A stretch of DNA of 64,000 nt from Muribaculaceae bacterium (GTDB taxonomy: Bacteria > Bacteroidota > Bacteroidia > Bacteroidales > Muribaculaceae). This document shows, piece after piece, positions 34,305 to 43,756 of this stretch (the stretch's first letter is position 1; each line of letters opens with the position of its first letter). The notes beneath the pieces are model-generated. The model made no database searches and had not been told where the DNA came from. It saw only the letters and a list, made by a program, of their open reading frames with translations. The translations under genes and the position numbers were made by a program. The stretch is from positions 1 through 64,000 of the forward strand of contig JAIDSL010000099.1 of NCBI GenBank assembly GCA_029061255.1. Reading direction: 5' to 3'.

Positions 34305-35708
34305 ATGAAAACGAAAATCACCGTAATCGGCATAGGTCCCGGCAATATCGGGGATATGACTTCCAATGCTATAGAAGCTCTTCGGAAGGCTGATATTGTT
34401 GTCGGTTACAAATACTATATCCCTTTCATATCTCCGCTTCTCCGTGAAGATGCGGTAGTCATTCAAAATGGGATGAAGCAGGAGCAAAAGCGTATTGAAA
34501 AGGCTTTTGAAATAGCTGAAACCGGCAAGGATGTGGCGGTAATAAGTTCCGGGGATGCAGGTATATACGGTATGGCTCCTCTCGTCTATGAGATGCTTAG
34601 GGAGCGAGGTTCTGACATAGAGGTGGAGGTGATACCCGGAATAAGTGCATTCCAAAAGGCTGCATCATTGCTCGGTGCTCCGGTCGGACATGACTTCTGT
34701 GTCATATCGCTCAGTGATCTCCTGACTCCATGGGCAGTTATAGAGAAGCGCATAAAGGGGGCAGCTGAGGCAGATTTCGTGACCGCAGTCTATAATCCCA
34801 AGAGTCACGGAAGATATTGGGAATTGTATCGTTTGAAAGAACTGTTTCTTGAGCACAGAGATTCTGCCACTCCGGTAGGATATGTGCGTCAGGCAGGAAG
34901 AGATGGGCAGAAAGTCACAGTGACTACATTAGGGTCATTTGATCCGGAAGAGGTGGATATGTTTACGGTCGTCATCATAGGAAATTCACAGACTTATCGA
35001 TTTGATGGCCATATGGTGACACCCAGAGGGTATTATGGATCAGAAACGCAGGAAAATGCAGGGGTAGGACAATCAATAATGATCGAGAGTTTCCAGACAA
35101 TTGAGCGGGAGCTGACAGATCCGGATATCCCGCTTGGCAGGAAATGGCCTCTTTTGCATGCCATCCATACCACTGCCGACTTCGATATGGAGAATATCGT
35201 GAAAGTCGATGAGGGAGCCATAGAAGAGATTTACAATGCCTTGTCGTCTGGAAGCGTACGAACCATAATCACGGATGTGACTATGGCAGCCTCCGGGATA
35301 AGGAAAGGGGCGCTGGAACGTCTTGGCATCTCGGTGAAATGCTATCTTTCCGATCCGAGGAGCATTGAACTTGCCAAAAAGTCGAATATCACGAGGACAC
35401 AGGCTGGAATACGTATGGCTGTTTCTGACCATCCGGATGCCCTTTACGTATTCGGTAATGCTCCTACGGCTCTTATGGAACTTTGCACTCTGATTCAAGC
35501 CGGGAAGGCAAGACCGTGCGGGATCATTGCGGCTCCCGTCGGTTTCGTGCATGTATGCGAGAGCAAGCATATGGTGAAGCCTTTCAAAGATATTCCTAAA
35601 ATAATAGTCGAGGGGCGGAAAGGTGGAAGTAACCTCGCTGCAACCCTTGTCAATTCCATACTCTGCTGGCCCGATGCGGAGCAGTTAAGACCCGGAAGAG
35701 ATGTCTGA
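34305..35708 (+). CDS. cbiH-cbiC: CbiH-CbiC fusion: precorrin-3B C17-methyltransferase / precorrin-8X methylmutase
   Basis: 467 residues. Residues 1-245 are a SAM-dependent tetrapyrrole methylase of the CbiH/CobJ type (VIGIGPGNIGDMT, AVISSGDAGIYGMA, VIPGISAFQKAASLLGAP), which methylates C17 and contracts the ring. Residues about 265-467 are CbiC/CobH (HAIHTTADFDMENIV with the catalytic His, ITDVTMAASGI, FGNAPTAL), which moves the C11 methyl group to C12. The two steps are far apart in the pathway. The next gene overlaps by 8 bases. Confidence 0.93.
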   Translation: MKTKITVIGIGPGNIGDMTSNAIEALRKADIVVGYKYYIPFISPLLREDAVVIQNGMKQEQKRIEKAFEIAETGKDVAVISSGDAGIYGMAPLVYEMLRERGSDIEVEVIPGISAFQKAASLLGAPVGHDFCVISLSDLLTPWAVIEKRIKGAAEADFVTAVYNPKSHGRYWELYRLKELFLEHRDSATPVGYVRQAGRDGQKVTVTTLGSFDPEEVDMFTVVIIGNSQTYRFDGHMVTPRGYYGSETQENAGVGQSIMIESFQTIERELTDPDIPLGRKWPLLHAIHTTADFDMENIVKVDEGAIEEIYNALSSGSVRTIITDVTMAASGIRKGALERLGISVKCYLSDPRSIELAKKSNITRTQAGIRMAVSDHPDALYVFGNAPTALMELCTLIQAGKARPCGIIAAPVGFVHVCESKHMVKPFKDIPKIIVEGRKGGSNLAATLVNSILCWPDAEQLRPGRDV

Positions 35709-36888
35709 GAAGCAGTTTATTGTTATCGGACTGTCCGATAGCCGCAGTCAGTGGTTTACTCCTGAAGTAAGGGAATTAATAGCTTCCGGTCATGTCTTTT
35801 CCGGAGGCAGACGACATCATGAGATCGTGAAAGATCTTTTGCCGGAGGGTTGTGTGTGGATTGACATTGTAGTTCCTTTGGAAAAGGTGTGGGTAGAATA
35901 TTCTCATTACAGCAAGATTGTGGTATTTGCCTCAGGAGATCCATTGTTTTATGGCTTTGCCGCCACTTTGAGTCGTGAGTTTCCTGATTGCCGTATGAAA
36001 GTATATCCGGCATTCAATTCCCTTCAGATGCTGGCTCACCGTATGCTTGTTCCGTATGCAGATATGGTGAATATCTCGGTGACGGGTAGACCATGGAAAG
36101 GACTTGATTCGGCAGTCATCAGGCAGTGCCCCCTTATAGGCGTATTGACCGACCACAAAAAGGGACCTGCGGAAATAGCCGGCAGATTGCTTGAATATGG
36201 ATATGACAATTATATGATGACGGTTGGAGAAAATCTTGGTAATGAGAGCGAAGAGCTTGTCAGGTCTTTTTCGCTTGAAGAAGCCTACGGCAAAACATTT
36301 TCACATCCAAACTGCGTGATCCTTACCAAGAAATATTCCCGAAAGAGATATTTCGGCATTCCCGAGTCTGAATTTTATCATCTCGAGGGTAGAAGGAATA
36401 TGATCACCAAGATGCCGATCCGATTGCTGACACTCTCAATGCTTGACCTTTATGAGAGACATACCCTTTGGGATATCGGTTTCTGCACAGGCTCCGTTTC
36501 GATAGAGGCCAAACTTCAGTTTCCTTCACTTGAGGTGGTGGCGTTTGAACGTCGGGAAGAATCACGGGAACTTCTGGTTAAGAATTGCCGTAAATTTGGA
36601 GCACCCGGGATAACAGGAGTGATCGGAGACTTTATGAACTGTGATATCAGTCGCTATCCTTCTCCGGATGCTGTGTTCATAGGTGGACATGGCGGACGAC
36701 TTGAGGAAATGGTCTGTAGGATATATAAGGTTTTAAACAAAGGGGGAGTTCTTGTCTTTAATTCTGTCAGCGCGGAAAGTTGCCATGTATTCCGCAATGC
36801 AGTTGAAGCCTGTGGCGGAGTCATCGAAGCTGAACACATACTGATTTTAGATGATCATAACCCGATAACAATACTTAAAGCAAAATGA
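35701..36888 (+). CDS. cobL: Precorrin-6Y C5,15-methyltransferase (CbiE-CbiT)
   Basis: 395 residues with the CobL layout. The CbiE methylase domain covers about 1-200 (VIGLSDSRSQWF, VVFASGDPLFYGFAATL). The CbiT domain, methylating C15 with decarboxylation, covers about 220-395 (TLWDIGFCTGSVSIEA as SAM motif I, PDAVFIGGHGGRLEEMV). Normal length for the fused enzyme. Overlaps both neighbours by a few bases. Confidence 0.93.
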   Translation: MSEKQFIVIGLSDSRSQWFTPEVRELIASGHVFSGGRRHHEIVKDLLPEGCVWIDIVVPLEKVWVEYSHYSKIVVFASGDPLFYGFAATLSREFPDCRMKVYPAFNSLQMLAHRMLVPYADMVNISVTGRPWKGLDSAVIRQCPLIGVLTDHKKGPAEIAGRLLEYGYDNYMMTVGENLGNESEELVRSFSLEEAYGKTFSHPNCVILTKKYSRKRYFGIPESEFYHLEGRRNMITKMPIRLLTLSMLDLYERHTLWDIGFCTGSVSIEAKLQFPSLEVVAFERREESRELLVKNCRKFGAPGITGVIGDFMNCDISRYPSPDAVFIGGHGGRLEEMVCRIYKVLNKGGVLVFNSVSAESCHVFRNAVEACGGVIEAEHILILDDHNPITILKAK

Positions 36889-38654
36889 AATACATAGTAT
36901 ATATAAACGATGCCGGACTTAAGTTAGGAGAAATAATACTGAAAGAAAGGCCCGATTACGTACTTATTGACCAAAGAGCGTTCTCTTCAGCTGATTACCA
37001 TGCAATAGAGGCAATCATCTTTATAGGAGCTTTAGGAATATGCGTACGTATGATAGCCCCAATGGTAAATGACAAGTACACTGATCCGGCTGTAATTTGT
37101 GTGGATAGTATAGGGCACAATGCTATATCTGTTCTTTCCGGCCACGTCGGTGGTGCCAACCGCTTGTGTGAGGAGGTAGCTCACATCATAGGAGCGAGAC
37201 CTGTGATTACTACTCAGAGTGACAATACCGGCGTGTGGAAACTTGACATTTTGGGAAAGTGTATGGGCTGGGCTTCCGATGCATCGCGGACAGAAATGAA
37301 TCAAGCAATTGCTGCGCTTGTCAATGGTAAGCCGGTAGGTTTGCTACTCGATATCCGCGACAAAGGAACTGATTATCTGGAGTCTACTCTTCCTCCCAAT
37401 GTTTCTGTGGTCACAGATCGAACAGATGTGGCGCAATATCAACTGATCATTGCTGTGACCCCATATGTATATAATTTTGATGTCCTAACTCTCTACTATC
37501 GTCCGTTGGTGTTGAATCTTGGCATTGGTTGCCGGCGCGATTGCAATCCTGACGGAGTTGCAGAGTATATTGGAAAGACTTTGGTTGAGAATGGTATCAG
37601 TCCTAAGGCAATAAAGTCGGTTTCCACAATAGATTTGAAGAAAGATGAGCCTCTCCTTGCTGAGCTTTCAAAGTGGCAAAACATTCATTTGTGTAGCATA
37701 TATACACCCGATCAACTTGCAGGTATCGTTGTGCCAAATCCTTCGGAGAAGGTGATGGAAGTGACAGGCGTTCCTGGGGTTGCGGAAAGCTGTGCCATAA
37801 AATCGGCTGATTATGGAAAAATTATTTTTGAGAAGCATAAGGGGAAGGTTTCTGAAGACTCAGATTTCACATTTGCCGTAGCTCTTGATAAAGGAGCCTT
37901 GCGTGGAGGTCATATTGAGATCGTCGGGGCCGGTCCGGGCGATCCTGAACTCGTATCGGTAAGGGGAAAGCGTTTCCTTGAGCAAGCCGACCTTATCTTG
38001 TATGCCGGAAGTCTTGTTCCTATAGAATTGACTTATTATGCCAAGCCGGGTTGCGTGGTGAGAAGTTCTGCCTCAATGAATCTTGAAGAGCAGTTTACTT
38101 TGATGAAGGAGTTTTATGATAGAGACAGACTCGTGGTTCGTCTTCATACAGGCGACCCTTGCATATATGGTGCGATTCAAGAACAGATGGCTTACTTCGA
38201 CCGATATGGCATGAACTACCATATCACACCCGGCATTTCATCATTCCAGGCAGCGGCAGCCGCTTTGAAATCTCAGTTTACTATTCCTGAGAAAGTGCAG
38301 ACCATTATTCTTACACGTGGAGAGGGGCGCACTCCGATGCCGGAAAAAGAGCAACTTCACAAACTTGCCGCTTCGCAGAGCACCATGTGCATTTATCTCA
38401 GCGCTGGAATCGTAGATGATGTGCAGAGGGAGCTTTTGATGGCATATCCCCCGGAGACTCCTGTAGCTGCTTGCTACAAGCTGACTTGGAAAGAAGAGAA
38501 AATCTATCGTGGTCAGCTTAAGGATTTGGCAAAGATAGTTCATGATAATAAGCTCACATTGACTACTCTTCTTGTGGTGGGTGAGGCCATAGACAATCGT
38601 GAAGGACTGTCACGCCTTTATAATGACAGTTTCAAGCATCTTTTCAGGAAATGA
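36885..38654 (+). CDS. cbiG-cbiF: CbiG-CbiF fusion: precorrin-5A hydrolase / precorrin-4 C11-methyltransferase
   Basis: 589 residues. Residues 1-335 are CbiG: the N-terminal part has IIFIGALGICVRMIAP and SVLSGHVGGANRL, and the C-terminal part has LNLGIGCRRDCNPDGV. CbiG opens the delta-lactone and releases acetaldehyde. Residues about 345-589 are CbiF/CobM (VGAGPGDPELVSVRGKRFL, RLHTGDPCIYGAIQEQM, TPGISSFQAAAAAL). CbiF makes the substrate of CbiG, so this fusion joins consecutive steps of the anaerobic route. Confidence 0.93.
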   Translation: MKYIVYINDAGLKLGEIILKERPDYVLIDQRAFSSADYHAIEAIIFIGALGICVRMIAPMVNDKYTDPAVICVDSIGHNAISVLSGHVGGANRLCEEVAHIIGARPVITTQSDNTGVWKLDILGKCMGWASDASRTEMNQAIAALVNGKPVGLLLDIRDKGTDYLESTLPPNVSVVTDRTDVAQYQLIIAVTPYVYNFDVLTLYYRPLVLNLGIGCRRDCNPDGVAEYIGKTLVENGISPKAIKSVSTIDLKKDEPLLAELSKWQNIHLCSIYTPDQLAGIVVPNPSEKVMEVTGVPGVAESCAIKSADYGKIIFEKHKGKVSEDSDFTFAVALDKGALRGGHIEIVGAGPGDPELVSVRGKRFLEQADLILYAGSLVPIELTYYAKPGCVVRSSASMNLEEQFTLMKEFYDRDRLVVRLHTGDPCIYGAIQEQMAYFDRYGMNYHITPGISSFQAAAAALKSQFTIPEKVQTIILTRGEGRTPMPEKEQLHKLAASQSTMCIYLSAGIVDDVQRELLMAYPPETPVAACYKLTWKEEKIYRGQLKDLAKIVHDNKLTLTTLLVVGEAIDNREGLSRLYNDSFKHLFRK

Positions 38655-40447
38655 TACTTGTTTTCGGAGGCACTACGGAAGGAAGGATAGCAGTAGAGAC
38701 ACTTGATGAAGGAGCCGGACACTATTTCTACTCTACGCGAGGGGATCTTCAGACGATAGAATGTGCACATGGTGAGCATATATATGGCGCTATGACAGAG
38801 TCGGACATGGTCGACTTTTGTAGATCCAATGCCATACGTCTGATAATTGATGCGGCGCATCCGTTTGCCTCTTCTTTGCATTCCACTGTTGACAAGGCCA
38901 GCCATCAACTGGGCATTCAGGTCATAAGGTTTGAGCGCAGATATCCTTCCGTTGACTATGCAAACACTGTGTGGTGTGATGATTTTGAAGATGCAGTTAA
39001 ACTCATGGAGAGCGCCGGGATCAAAAGACTTCTTGCGCTAACCGGTGTGCAGACCATCAAAAAGCTAAAACCATATTGGAGCAGGCATGAGACATGGTTT
39101 CGTATACTGAGACGCGATGAGTCTGTTGAAATGGCTACAGAAGAAGGATTTCCTATGAATAGACTGGTATATTATGATGATTCTTCGGTGGATTCTTTGG
39201 TTCAGACTATTCAGCCGGATGCGCTGATTACTAAGGAAAGCGGAGAGAGCGGTGGCTTTATGGAAAAGATTGAGTCTGCTGAGCGTCATGGGATAAAGGT
39301 TTTTGTAGTAAAGCGTCCGAAACTGTCAGATAAATTCTTAATCGTTGATGGCCGGCATGGACTGCGACGAGAGATTGAGAGGTTATTGCCTGAATTTTAT
39401 CCCTTGCATACAGGTTTCACTACAGGCTCTTGTGCCACAGCAGCTGCAAAGGCTGCCCTTGTAGCGCTATTGACCGGAAGAAAGGTGAGAGACATTGACT
39501 TCAAGATACCGGATGGTGAGACTCTTCATATGCCCGTTGAGTCAATCGCGATCGAAAGCAATTCAGCTATCGCAAGTGTAATCAAGGATGCGGGAGACGA
39601 TCCGGATGTGACCGACAAGTCTTTGATATCTGTCAAAGTATCGTTTGCGGAGCATGATGGAATCCGCTTCCTTGGCGGAGAGGGAATAGGGACTGTAACT
39701 CTGCCAGGACTCGGACTTCCAGTCGGTGAAGCAGCTATCAATCCGGTTCCGCGTTCGATGATGGGAGCTGAACTTTCGGCTCTATACGATGGTGGACTTG
39801 ACGTTACGGTGTCTCTGGAGCGTGGAGAAGAACTTGCGGAAAGGACTTTCAATCCAAGGGTTGGAGTTATGGGTGGTGTTTCCATTATAGGCACATCCGG
39901 CATAGTGCGTCCATTCTCCCACGAAGCATTTCTGGAATCCTTACGAAGGGAGATGAATGTGGCTTTGGCTAACGGTTGCGAAGAGGTAATAGTGAATTCC
40001 GGGGGCAAAAGTGAGAAATATATGAAGGCTCTTTTTCCATGGTTTTCTCAACAAGCCTTTATCCATTATGGCAATGCTATCGGAGAGACAATGAAGATTG
40101 CTGATGAGTGTGGAGTCAAGCACCTCATTATCGGACTTATGTTGGGAAAGGCGGTGAAACTTGCGGAAGGCAATATGGATACACACAGCCATAAAGTGAC
40201 AGTCAACAGGGAATTCCTTATGTCTTTGGCTGAGGAATGCGGTTGTTCGGATGGTTCCAAGAAGGCAATCGCAAATCTGTCTCTCGCAAGGGAGCTTCCA
40301 TCACTTCTTAGCGAAGCCGATGCTATGCTCTTTTTTCCTGAGCTTTTAAGACGCTGTCATTTGCATTGCTCAAAGATTTTTAAAGGAAAATTAGATGCTG
40401 TCCTGATAGCAGACGATGGTAAGATATTAAGTAAGACATGGCAATGA
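38651..40447 (+). CDS. cbiJ-cbiD: CbiJ-CbiD fusion: precorrin-6A reductase / precorrin-5B C1-methyltransferase
   Basis: 598 residues. Residues 1-245 are CbiJ/CobK (LVFGGTTEGRIAVE, LIIDAAHPFASSLH, TKESGESGGFMEKI), the NAD(P)H-dependent reductase. From about residue 255 comes CbiD (HTGFTTGSCATAAAKAAL, INPVPRSMM, FNPRVGVMGGVSIIGTSGIV), which methylates C1. CbiD acts just before CbiJ, so again consecutive steps share one protein. CbiD marks the pathway as the anaerobic (early cobalt insertion) type. Confidence 0.93.
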   Translation: MILVFGGTTEGRIAVETLDEGAGHYFYSTRGDLQTIECAHGEHIYGAMTESDMVDFCRSNAIRLIIDAAHPFASSLHSTVDKASHQLGIQVIRFERRYPSVDYANTVWCDDFEDAVKLMESAGIKRLLALTGVQTIKKLKPYWSRHETWFRILRRDESVEMATEEGFPMNRLVYYDDSSVDSLVQTIQPDALITKESGESGGFMEKIESAERHGIKVFVVKRPKLSDKFLIVDGRHGLRREIERLLPEFYPLHTGFTTGSCATAAAKAALVALLTGRKVRDIDFKIPDGETLHMPVESIAIESNSAIASVIKDAGDDPDVTDKSLISVKVSFAEHDGIRFLGGEGIGTVTLPGLGLPVGEAAINPVPRSMMGAELSALYDGGLDVTVSLERGEELAERTFNPRVGVMGGVSIIGTSGIVRPFSHEAFLESLRREMNVALANGCEEVIVNSGGKSEKYMKALFPWFSQQAFIHYGNAIGETMKIADECGVKHLIIGLMLGKAVKLAEGNMDTHSHKVTVNREFLMSLAEECGCSDGSKKAIANLSLARELPSLLSEADAMLFFPELLRRCHLHCSKIFKGKLDAVLIADDGKILSKTWQ

Positions 40448-41718
40448 AAAAGAATTCGTTTCTAATAGCGGCTGCTTCATCAGGGAGCGGCAAGACTACA
40501 CTTTCTTTGGGACTTATGAAAGCCTTGTCGCGAAGGGGAATGACGGTGCAGCCCTTCAAGTGCGGTCCCGATTATATCGATACCCAATATCATACGTTGG
40601 CAACAGGACAGAGTTCAATAAATCTGGATCTCTTTATGTCGTCTGAAAATCATGTAAAGGAGATTTATTGTCGCTACGGCACTGACAGCGATGTAAACAT
40701 CGTTGAAGGTGTCATGGGTATGTTTGACGGGTATGACAGGATGGCGGGTAGCAGTGCCGATTTAGCCGTTAAACTGGATATTCCGGTGGTCCTTCTTGTC
40801 AATGCCGCGTCAACTGCTTTTTCTGTAGCCGCTACGATATATGGATTCACTCGTTTTCGCAAGGATGTAAAGGTAGTTGGCGTGATTTTCAATCGTGTCG
40901 CCTCTGAAAATCATTATGCGTTCCTTAAAGACGCATGTGCCGAGACCGGAGTCCCTTCATTAGGCTATATCCCCAAGAACGATGCCCTTAAGACACCTTC
41001 ACGACATTTAGGACTGTCGCTCGATTCGGTCGCTGAAATAGAGAGGTTTATCGAAGCGGCGGCGGATGAAGTGGAACGCAATATAGATATAGAGACTCTG
41101 CTTTCGCTTACTGAGGTGGATGCAGACGAACCGAAGAGGTATGTGACTGCGGTTGATGACAAGGTGATTGCCGTCGCAAAAGATGAGGCGTTTAACTTTA
41201 TCTATCCCGTAAATATCGAGGCGTTACGGAGCAGGATCGTTTACTTTTCCCCGCTGCGCGACACGTCACTTCCTGATGCGGATATGATCTATCTTCCGGG
41301 GGGTTATCCCGAATTGTTTGCAGATGAATTGGAACGGAATGTCGGTATGCGTAAGGCTATAAAGGAATATGCTGATTCAGGAGGTAAGATACTTGCCGAG
41401 TGCGGAGGCATGATATACCTGACCGAAGAGGTCGACGGCAATCAGATGTGTGGAGTATTGCCATTGAAGACCACAATGGAGAATGCCAGGCTGACATTAG
41501 GCTACAGGAAGGTGGCTTTCCCTGAATTGAATATGAGTGGACACGAATTTCATTACTCTCATACTATTCCTTCGAAGGAGTATATTGAATCTGTAGCGCA
41601 ACAGTTCAATGTTAAAGGGAAGCCGGTATCGACTCCTATATACAGATATAGGAATACTTTCGCAGGCTACACTCATCTTTATTGGGGAGAGACAGACATT
41701 TTTAAACTTTGGAATTGA
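40438..41718 (+). CDS. cbiA: Cobyrinic acid a,c-diamide synthase CbiA
   Basis: 426 residues. ATP-dependent, glutamine-using amidation of the a and c side chains. The P-loop ASSGSGKTTLSLGL lies near the N-terminus, VEGVMGMFDGYD about 85-97, and the glutamine amidotransferase domain in the last third has the nucleophile in AECGGMIYL and a His in SGHEFHYSH. The start at 40438 overlaps the previous gene by 10 bases; the ATG at 40444 is an alternative. Confidence 0.94.
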   Translation: MAMKKNSFLIAAASSGSGKTTLSLGLMKALSRRGMTVQPFKCGPDYIDTQYHTLATGQSSINLDLFMSSENHVKEIYCRYGTDSDVNIVEGVMGMFDGYDRMAGSSADLAVKLDIPVVLLVNAASTAFSVAATIYGFTRFRKDVKVVGVIFNRVASENHYAFLKDACAETGVPSLGYIPKNDALKTPSRHLGLSLDSVAEIERFIEAAADEVERNIDIETLLSLTEVDADEPKRYVTAVDDKVIAVAKDEAFNFIYPVNIEALRSRIVYFSPLRDTSLPDADMIYLPGGYPELFADELERNVGMRKAIKEYADSGGKILAECGGMIYLTEEVDGNQMCGVLPLKTTMENARLTLGYRKVAFPELNMSGHEFHYSHTIPSKEYIESVAQQFNVKGKPVSTPIYRYRNTFAGYTHLYWGETDIFKLWN

Positions 41719-42290
41719 TGAACAGGATATACACAAGAACCGGTGACAAAGGCATGACTTCCATTCATGGTGGACTTCGGGTGCCAAAGACCGATATACG
41801 AATTGAGGCAAACGGAAATCTTGATGAGCTTAACGTAGCCGTAGGAGCGATACGGACCTCATTGCCTTCCGGCCATATGTGGCAGACCCGGCTCCGGGAG
41901 ATCCAACTCAACCTTATGTCTCTTATGAGCTTGGTGGCAACATTAAGCGAACAGCGCGTACACAATCCCAATCAACTTCCGGCTACCCTGGTAAGGGATC
42001 TGGAATGTTGGATTGATGATATAAATTCCCAATGCACTCCTCCCGACAGTTTCATACTCCCCGGAGGAACTCCATTGGCTACCCTGATGCATCAGGCGAG
42101 AGTGACTGCGAGGAGAGCGGAGCGGAATCTATGGCATCTTGATGATCTTGATCCTGTGCCTGAGAATATCCTTCGGTACATCAATCGTCTGTCTGACCTT
42201 TTCTTCATTATGTCGCGTCATGAACTTCAGCATTCCGGCAGCAAGGAAGAAATATGGCGTGAATTTGGATATAAACGAAAACAGAAATGA
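41718..42290 (+). CDS. PduO-type corrinoid adenosyltransferase
   Basis: 190 residues from the ATG at 41718, which overlaps the cbiA stop as ATGA; a TTG start at 41709 is less likely. It attaches the 5'-deoxyadenosyl group to Co(I) corrinoids. PduO features are RIYTRTGDKGMTSIHGG at the N-terminus, NGNLDELNVAVGA, FILPGGTPLATLMHQARVTA and RRAERNLW with INRLSDLFFIMSR near the end. The family is unrelated to CobA/CobO. Position between CbiA and CobQ fits its step in the pathway. Confidence 0.92.
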   Translation: MNRIYTRTGDKGMTSIHGGLRVPKTDIRIEANGNLDELNVAVGAIRTSLPSGHMWQTRLREIQLNLMSLMSLVATLSEQRVHNPNQLPATLVRDLECWIDDINSQCTPPDSFILPGGTPLATLMHQARVTARRAERNLWHLDDLDPVPENILRYINRLSDLFFIMSRHELQHSGSKEEIWREFGYKRKQK

Positions 42291-43756
42291 AACGATTATC
42301 ACCTATAATGCTGGCAGGTACGGGAAGCGATGTGGGTAAGAGCCTCATCGCAACCGGACTGTGCCGTATATTTCTTCAAGACGGATATTCTCCCGCCCCA
42401 TTCAAAGCCCAGAATATGGCGCTCAATTCCTATGCGACACCCGACGGTCTGGAAATCGGCAGGGCTCAGGCTGTTCAGGCGGAGGCTGCCGGCATTCCAT
42501 GTTCTTCCGACATGAATCCGATTCTTTTGAAACCGTCAGGTGAACATACATCACAAGTCGTGCTGAATGGAAAACCCTCCGGCAATCGAGATGCATATTC
42601 TTATTTCCGTAAGGAAGGGAAAGAGGAACTGCGAAGATTGGCTCATGAGGCATTCGACCGTCTCTCGTCCCGTTATAATCCCATTGTGCTTGAAGGTGCT
42701 GGGAGCATTTCCGAACTCAATCTGCGTGACGGTGATATAGTCAACATGTCTATGGCACGATATGCCGGTGCGGATGTTATTTTAGTAGCCGATATTGACA
42801 GGGGCGGTGTGTTTGCAAGCGTATATGGATCGGTGATGCTGCAGACTCCGGAAGACCGCAAGCGTATAAAAGGGATACTCATCAATAAGTTCAGAGGTGA
42901 TCTGAGGTTGTTTGATAGTGGCAGGCGTCTGTTGGAGGAATTGTGTGGTATTCCGGTACTTGGAGTAGTGCCGATGGCCAACCATATAAAGATAGAGGAA
43001 GAGGATTCTGTAGCTCTTGAAAATAAAACGAAATCGATAACCGAGAATAAGGTAAAGGTTGGAGTTGTCGCATTGCCACATATCTCTAATTTCACTGATT
43101 TCAATGTGCTGGAGCGTCATCCCGAGGTAAATCTCTTCTATATTACTGATCCCGAAGATGTAGATGAAGCCGACATAATCATAATTCCCGGCAGCAAGAA
43201 TACATTGGCAGATATCAACCATCTTCGAAAAAGAGGTTTTGCGGGAAGAATAATCCGAGCGAGAGAAGCCGGAAAGAGTGTCATAGGAATTTGCGGAGGA
43301 TATCAGATGATGGGGATGATGATATCAGATCCGGACGGAGTAGAAGGAGAGATCAGGCAGTTGCCGGGCCTGGGATTGCTCCCAGTCTCCACCGTTCTTA
43401 CCGACAGCAAGACCACAAGGCAGGTACAATTCCGTTTTCTTGATTCGGAAGAAATATGTGCGGGTTATGAAATCCATATGGGACATACTGAATCCAATTC
43501 TCCTTTGACGAAGAATATGGATGGCGGGCAAGACGGGTGTTTCGTAGATGAGCGGTGTTATGGTTCCTACATTCATGGAATCCTGGATAACCCGGTGGTA
43601 TTGGATTACATATTGGCTCCATATAGGACCCGGAATTCTATGACTGATTTTGATTACCATGCATTCAAGGAGTCGCAGTATGATGCCCTCGCCGCATTGC
43701 TAAGGAAATACGTTGATATTGAAAGGCTTTATAAAATAATGATGGATCATGATTGA
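42287..43756 (+). CDS. cobQ: Cobyric acid synthase CobQ/CbiP
   Basis: 489 residues. It amidates side chains b, d, e and g with glutamine. The P-loop-like GTGSDVGKSLIATGL opens the protein, FKAQNMALNSY and VLEGAGSISELNL follow, and the amidotransferase domain has the nucleophile Cys in VIGICGGYQMMGMM and the His in CYGSYIHGILDN. Length is normal. It overlaps cobD by 8 bases. Confidence 0.95.
   Translation: MKRLSPIMLAGTGSDVGKSLIATGLCRIFLQDGYSPAPFKAQNMALNSYATPDGLEIGRAQAVQAEAAGIPCSSDMNPILLKPSGEHTSQVVLNGKPSGNRDAYSYFRKEGKEELRRLAHEAFDRLSSRYNPIVLEGAGSISELNLRDGDIVNMSMARYAGADVILVADIDRGGVFASVYGSVMLQTPEDRKRIKGILINKFRGDLRLFDSGRRLLEELCGIPVLGVVPMANHIKIEEEDSVALENKTKSITENKVKVGVVALPHISNFTDFNVLERHPEVNLFYITDPEDVDEADIIIIPGSKNTLADINHLRKRGFAGRIIRAREAGKSVIGICGGYQMMGMMISDPDGVEGEIRQLPGLGLLPVSTVLTDSKTTRQVQFRFLDSEEICAGYEIHMGHTESNSPLTKNMDGGQDGCFVDERCYGSYIHGILDNPVVLDYILAPYRTRNSMTDFDYHAFKESQYDALAALLRKYVDIERLYKIMMDHD

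Noticed and set aside
42673..43222. Two minus-strand open frames of about 145 codons inside cobQ
   Set aside because: Both are antisense to conserved CobQ motifs, have no promoter and carry improbable composition.
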